A program made the translations under genes and the position numbers. From Terriglobia bacterium (GTDB taxonomy: Bacteria > Acidobacteriota > Terriglobia > Terriglobales > Acidobacteriaceae), in NCBI GenBank assembly GCA_020073105.1, contig JAIQFW010000042.1, forward strand, positions 1 to 47,141: 47,141 nt of DNA, read 5' to 3'. Positions 43,002 to 47,141 of the stretch are shown in pieces; positions within the stretch are counted from its first letter, which is position 1, and every line of letters begins with the position of its first letter. The notes beneath the pieces are model-generated. The model did no database searches. It had not been told where the DNA came from and saw only the letters and a list, made by a program, of their open reading frames with translations.

Positions 43002-43784
43002 TCAGTGATAGGCAAAAACCGTCATGAGTAATTTGGTGACGACCAAGTCCGTCACCAGGATTAAGACCGAAGAAGCAACCACTGCCTGCGTGGTTGCGCG
43101 TCCTACTCCTTGTGTCCCTCCGCGGGCCGTCATCCCGTAGTAGCATCCCACGGTTGAAATGATGAATCCGAAGAGCACGGGCTTCACCAGGCCCATGAAG
43201 ACGTCCTGAAAGACCAGAATCTGCCAGGCCGTGCTCCAATACTGGCGCCAATCCATTCCGTACAGGAACGTCGAGATAAGGGCCCCGCCGAATAGCCCCA
43301 GCAAGTCCGAGATGATGGTCAGGAAGAAGAGCATGAACACGGTAGAGACTACCCGTGGGGTGACGAGTTTCTTGATGGGGTCGGTGCCCAGCGCGCGCAT
43401 AGCATCGATTTGCTCGGTCACAATCATCGAGCCCAGTTCGCTGGCCATGCCGGAGGAATTTCTCCCTGCCACCATCAGCCCGGTGATGATCGGGCCAAGC
43501 TCCCGCACCATCCCGACTGACACGAGTTGGCCAATCAACGACAGCGACCCGAATCTCTGGAGGGTGTTGGCGCTGTTCAACGCCAGTTCGGCGCCGATCG
43601 ACAACCCCGTGAGGATGACGATTGGCAACGACCCAAATCCGATCAGGTCCGCTTGCTGGACCATGTCGGCAAAATAGCGCGGAACGCGGAACAGATTGGC
43701 GATCGACCTCCCCGCCAGGACGGAGTAATCCTGTACCGCCTCAACCTTTTCTTTGGCGATTTCGGTGGGAGAAATCAGTTCCAT
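43002..43784 (-). CDS. mlaE: MlaE-family lipid ABC transporter permease
   Basis: The protein has 260 residues, standard for the family. An amphipathic N-terminal helix is followed by about five membrane helices. Family phrases: GFGSLPIVILTGLSIGAELAL, RELGPIITGLMVAGRNSSGMASELGSMIVTEQIDAMRALGTDP, and CYYGMTARGGTQGVGRATTQAVV. MlaE is the membrane core to which MlaF binds. It is followed after 3 bases by mlaF, so the two are one operon. No MlaD, MlaC or MlaA gene is in the window. Confidence 0.93.
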   Translation of the reverse strand: MELISPTEIAKEKVEAVQDYSVLAGRSIANLFRVPRYFADMVQQADLIGFGSLPIVILTGLSIGAELALNSANTLQRFGSLSLIGQLVSVGMVRELGPIITGLMVAGRNSSGMASELGSMIVTEQIDAMRALGTDPIKKLVTPRVVSTVFMLFFLTIISDLLGLFGGALISTFLYGMDWRQYWSTAWQILVFQDVFMGLVKPVLFGFIISTVGCYYGMTARGGTQGVGRATTQAVVASSVLILVTDLVVTKLLMTVFAYH

Positions 43785-43830
43785 GCGCGTTTCAGGATCT
43801 GCCCGACTATGACGGAACTATAGCAGAGAA

Positions 43831-43851
43831 AGCCGTCAGCGATCAGCTTCC
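43831..43851. repeat. Heptad repeat, three units (AGCCGTC, AGCGATC, AGCTTCC)
   Basis: Three period-7 units of the same type as those at 38527-38568 lie between the mlaE start and the response-regulator stop, about 20 bases after that stop on the minus strand. Confidence 0.6.
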
Positions 43852-43869
43852 ATCCACGGGCAACGGGGG

Positions 43870-45303
43870 TTATTCTCGCCCCTTCTTCTTGATCTCAATA
43901 TTCAGGCGTTTGATTTTCTGGTTGAGCGTGGAAAGCGGGACATGGAAGCGCTCCGCGGCATCGGTCTGGCTCCAGTTGCACTTCTCCAGCATGTCGAGGA
44001 TGATGCTGCGTTCGCAATCCTCCATGATGTCAAACAGGGAAGCGTCCGCGCGATGTTCGAGCAGGGAGAAGGCGGCCGACCGCCCGGCGATCTCGTCGGG
44101 CAACAGGTCGGGACCGATTGCTGCCTCGGTCGAGAGGACCACCGCGCGTTCGACGACGTTCTCCAGTTCCCGCACGTTACCCGGCCAGGAATATGAGACC
44201 AGTGGACGCAGAGCTTCAGGCAGGATGCGCTGCGCCACACGGTCGTTCTCCTTGGAGTACTTGTCGAGAAAGAACGCCGCCAACATGGGGATGTCCTCCT
44301 TGCGTTGACGCAAGGGCGGCAGATCAATAGTGATGACGTTCAAGCGATAAAACAGGTCATCGCGGAACTTGCCGTCGCGAACCTGCTGTTTCAGATCGAC
44401 GTTGGTAGCGGCGATAATCCGGACATCCACCTGGATCTCGTGTACGCCACCCAAATGCATGAATTTTCGATCTTGCAGCACGCGGAGAATCTTGCTTTGC
44501 GTGTCCAGGCTCATGTTGCCGATTTCATCCAGGAACAGCGTGCCACGATCCGCGATCTCAAACAGACCCTTCTTGGACGCAACCGCGCTGGTAAAAGCGC
44601 CTTTGACGTGCCCGAAAAGTGTGGATTCAAGCAAGTCCGGCGGCATGGAGCCGGTATTGACCGGGACAAACGGCTGGTCGCGGCGCGGTGAGTTGAGGTG
44701 GATGGCTTTCGCGATAAGCTCTTTACCCGTCCCGCTCTCGCCTTGCAAGAGCACCGTGGAGCGGCTGGGGGCAACCTGTGCCACCAGGTCAAAAATCTTC
44801 AACATGGGCTCGCTCTTGCCCACGATGTTCTCAAAGTTGTAGCGCTGCTTGAGGGCGCGCTTGAGTTGGATGTTTTCTTCCTCCGCCCGCCGGCGGGCAA
44901 CGGCCGCGCGCACATCCGCCAGCAGCTTCTCGTTGTCCCATGGCTTCTGGATGAAATTGGCCGCCCCCACCTGCATCGCCTTGACCGCATTCTCTACCGT
45001 CCCGTAGGCGGTGATCATAATGATGGAGAGCTGGGGGTCTTGCGCGTGGATCTCCGCCAGAAGATCCATGCCGTTGCGGTCCGGCAGGGCCAGGTCAAGG
45101 AGTACCAGATCGAAGGTCCGCTCTCCAATGTGAGTCAGTCCTTCTTCGCCACTGGCGGCGGACTCGACGGCATATCCTTCCAGTTCCAGCAAGGTCTGTA
45201 GCGATTCGCGGATCTCGGCTTCATCATCGACGATCAGCACCCAGCCGACAGAGGAAGCCGGGCTTCCATTCACCGGACGTGTGATGACGGCGGCTTCAGA
45301 CAT
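43870..45303 (-). CDS. NtrC-family sigma-54-dependent response regulator
   Basis: The protein has 477 residues from ATG 45303, which overlaps the kinase gene by 8 bases and has GAGGGAGG upstream; the open frame to 45357 is a shadow of the kinase end. The receiver has Asp70 as phospho-acceptor (DLVLLD) and Lys120 in FIQKPWD. The AAA+ domain has Walker A GESGTGKE (188-195) and Walker B GTLFLDEIG. The sigma-54 contact loop reads GAFTSA (235-240) instead of the usual GAFTGA. A Fis-type helix-turn-helix (WSQTDAAERFHVPLSTLNQKIKRL) ends the protein. Confidence 0.94.
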   Translation of the reverse strand: MSEAAVITRPVNGSPASSVGWVLIVDDEAEIRESLQTLLELEGYAVESAASGEEGLTHIGERTFDLVLLDLALPDRNGMDLLAEIHAQDPQLSIIMITAYGTVENAVKAMQVGAANFIQKPWDNEKLLADVRAAVARRRAEEENIQLKRALKQRYNFENIVGKSEPMLKIFDLVAQVAPSRSTVLLQGESGTGKELIAKAIHLNSPRRDQPFVPVNTGSMPPDLLESTLFGHVKGAFTSAVASKKGLFEIADRGTLFLDEIGNMSLDTQSKILRVLQDRKFMHLGGVHEIQVDVRIIAATNVDLKQQVRDGKFRDDLFYRLNVITIDLPPLRQRKEDIPMLAAFFLDKYSKENDRVAQRILPEALRPLVSYSWPGNVRELENVVERAVVLSTEAAIGPDLLPDEIAGRSAAFSLLEHRADASLFDIMEDCERSIILDMLEKCNWSQTDAAERFHVPLSTLNQKIKRLNIEIKKKGRE

Positions 45304-47141
45304 TGACCGCCTCCCTCGCCAGGGGGAAATCGAGGTAGAACGTTGTGCCTTCACCACTACGGCTCTCTACGCGAATCTTTCCGGCATGTTCCTGAATGAT
45401 CCCGTAAGTCACCGACAACCCTAGCCCCGTGCCACGCGGTTGGCCTTCCCGCGAGGCCTTGGTGGTGAAGAAGGGGTCATAAATGCGATGGATATGTTCC
45501 TGCGCGATACCTGAGCCGGTGTCGGACACCACGACGGTTACCCCGTCTCCGTTGGAGGTGGCGATGCGCAAGGTCCCACCGCTGGCCATAGCATCCTTGG
45601 CATTCAGAAACAGATTCAAGAAAACCTGCTGCAGCCGCCCTGCATTGCCGTGGATCGGCGGTACTTGCGCGCCCAGCTCATCCTGCACACGAATCTTCGA
45701 GGTCTTGAACTGGTGCTCAAGCAAGGCCAGGGTGTCGTGGATGATCCGGTTGACGTCGACCTTGGTGAACTCCGTACCGCTGGTGCGCGAAAAATTCAAC
45801 AAGTTGTTGACGATTTCGGAAGCGCGGAAGGTTTGCCGCGTAATCTTCTCGAGCAACGCGCCCTTCTGCACGTCTCCCTGAAGCTGCTTGGCCAGCATCT
45901 GGGCGTAGGAGGAGATGACCGCCAGCGGAGTGTTCACTTCGTGCGCCACCCCCGCGGCAAGCAGACCGATGGAGGACAACTTGTCGGCCTGCGAAAGCTG
46001 GGCTTCGAGTTCGACGCGCTGCGTGATGTCATCCATGATGATGAGACGACCGATCACATTGAACTTCCTGGTGACCAGCGGTGCGATCGCCACATTCACG
46101 ATCCGGTTCTCCCCGCTCGGCGTCCCTAAGCGAAACTTGTAGAGGTTGTGGATGCCAGGGTTCTGCCGCACCCGGTAAAACTCCTCCACGAACTTTGCCG
46201 GAAACACCTCGCCCAGCGACCGCGTTAGCGCCTGCCACCGCGGCAGCGCGTACATCACTTCCATCTGCGAGTTCCAGGATTCGATGCGATCGGCCAGGTC
46301 CACCGCCAGCACGCCGACGTTGATCGATTCGACGATGTTTTCGTTGAAATCCTTCAATCGCTCGTACTCGACAACCTTCTGCTCTAGCGACGCATACAAA
46401 CGAGCGTTCTGAATGGCAATCCCCAGATAACCGGCCAGGGTTTCCAGCAGTTCGACGTCCTCACTGGAAAGAAAATCTCCTTCGACCGTCTTGCCCAGGC
46501 CCAGCACAGCAACCGTTTGTTTCTGGGCGCGGCAGGGGATGTAGTAGTTCAGGTCTAACTTGGCGATGGTTTGCTGGGCACTGGGAGTTTCGCGCGGGAC
46601 CTGGTGGGTGTTGTCGAAAAACAGGTGCCCGGCCCCGATTTCCGGCCTGGGCAGGCTCAGGAAGCTTAGGTCAAGACCGCTGGTCTGGGCCATGCCGAAG
46701 GACTTGGCCAGCGCAAACCGGTGGGGCGGTTCGTTGGCGGAGAGGAAAATCGCCATGCGGTCCACCAGCAGGGTGCGTGACAGACGGTCCACCACGGAAC
46801 TCAGCATTTCGTCCAGATCGGTTTCCGCGCTCAGCTCACGGCCAAACTCGATCAGCGTCTTGCGGTAGTCGTAACGGGTGCGGTAGAAGAACTGGTCGAT
46901 TCCATCCTGAATCCACTTGCGGACCGGATCGAACAGCAGCGCCGTGACCACGATGGCCAGCACCAATCCAAGCGGTCCGGAACTCGGCACCCGCGCATGA
47001 ACCAGTTCCGCCACTCCGGCAACCACGGCAAAATATGCGCCGGCGATGGCAGCCGCTGCTAGCGTGTACACCATGCCGCGCTTGAAGATCAGGTCCACGT
47101 CCATCAAGCGGTAACGGAAGATGGCATAGCCGAAGGTCAAC
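45296..47141 (-). CDS. Membrane histidine kinase with GAF and PAS domains, N-terminus outside window
   Basis: At least 614 residues are visible and the frame stays open at the right edge. Two membrane helices (about 25-47 and 55-72 of the visible part) follow FAIFRYRLMDVDL-like sequence seen in 7TM-type kinases. Then a GAF domain (about 100-250), a coiled linker, a PAS domain (about 268-390, FNENIVESINVGVLAVD), HisKA with the phospho-site GVAHEVNTPL, and HATPase_c with NLFLNAKDAM (N box), DTGSGIA (G1) and GTGLGL (G2). It is the sensor for the sigma-54 activator encoded next to it. Confidence 0.93.
   Translation of the reverse strand, partial: LTFGYAIFRYRLMDVDLIFKRGMVYTLAAAAIAGAYFAVVAGVAELVHARVPSSGPLGLVLAIVVTALLFDPVRKWIQDGIDQFFYRTRYDYRKTLIEFGRELSAETDLDEMLSSVVDRLSRTLLVDRMAIFLSANEPPHRFALAKSFGMAQTSGLDLSFLSLPRPEIGAGHLFFDNTHQVPRETPSAQQTIAKLDLNYYIPCRAQKQTVAVLGLGKTVEGDFLSSEDVELLETLAGYLGIAIQNARLYASLEQKVVEYERLKDFNENIVESINVGVLAVDLADRIESWNSQMEVMYALPRWQALTRSLGEVFPAKFVEEFYRVRQNPGIHNLYKFRLGTPSGENRIVNVAIAPLVTRKFNVIGRLIIMDDITQRVELEAQLSQADKLSSIGLLAAGVAHEVNTPLAVISSYAQMLAKQLQGDVQKGALLEKITRQTFRASEIVNNLLNFSRTSGTEFTKVDVNRIIHDTLALLEHQFKTSKIRVQDELGAQVPPIHGNAGRLQQVFLNLFLNAKDAMASGGTLRIATSNGDGVTVVVSDTGSGIAQEHIHRIYDPFFTTKASREGQPRGTGLGLSVTYGIIQEHAGKIRVESRSGEGTTFYLDFPLAREAVNV

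Overview
This GC-rich window has compact genes, several GTG/TTG starts, and intergenic spaces carrying families of short palindromic and period-7 repeats. The gene set suggests an acidobacterium (Acidobacteriota, Terriglobia-like). It includes tig-clpP-clpX-lon, futalosine-route menaquinone genes (mqnA, mqnC, mqnD), a GloVer-repeat protein, a YXWGXW-repeat protein, a TonB-like energy transducer and an ECF42-type sigma factor with DGPF proteins. The assignment is an inference from gene content; no rRNA gene is present to settle it.

Layout. 1-3.2 kb: the 3' part of an AmrS-type radical SAM gene, a long palindrome, and an exported S9 peptidase. 3.2-9.5 kb: a GAF-TM-AMIN-amidase cell-wall enzyme behind a readable promoter, a small membrane protein, two convergent PilZ proteins, a sugar-nucleotide epimerase and engB. 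9.5-12.7 kb: surface or secreted proteins (GloVer, YXWGXW) and a small membrane protein. 12.7-18.7 kb: the protein quality-control block lon, clpX, clpP, tig, all on the minus strand. 18.9-25.3 kb: an accessory region with an ADP-ribosylglycohydrolase, an ECF42 sigma factor, three DGPF/YCII proteins, an exported unknown protein and an inserted Fic protein. 25.4-33.6 kb: a TonB-like protein, a type 5 uracil-DNA glycosylase, an outer-membrane protein behind a Fur-like palindrome, murB, a HAD hydrolase, mqnD overlapping bioY, a 46-aa membrane ORF and a processive glycosyltransferase. 33.6-35.2 kb: a poorly explained stretch with a tRNA-like gene whose anticodon loop is abnormal, two hairpins, a small membrane protein between inverted repeats, and a 40-aa secreted two-cysteine peptide with its own terminator. 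35.2-41.6 kb: mqnC, mqnA, dprA, a four-helix-bundle (S23/IVP-like) gene between inverted period-7 repeats, and topA. 41.6-47.1 kb: a conserved hypothetical, an MlaF/MlaE lipid-transport pair without MlaD, and a histidine kinase/sigma-54 activator pair running off the right edge.

How the genes work together. The DGPF genes at 21.5 and 23.6 kb share an ECF42-like promoter (TGTCGA, then CGACGAC) absent from ordinary genes here, so the sigma factor at 20.0 kb probably controls them. MqnA, MqnC and MqnD are three steps of one pathway split over two loci. Lon, ClpXP and trigger factor form a folding and degradation island. The best candidates for something undescribed are the 33.7-35.2 kb stretch, the S23-like gene in its inverted heptad-repeat frame, and the ECF42/DGPF/exported-protein regulon with its frameshifted paralogue.
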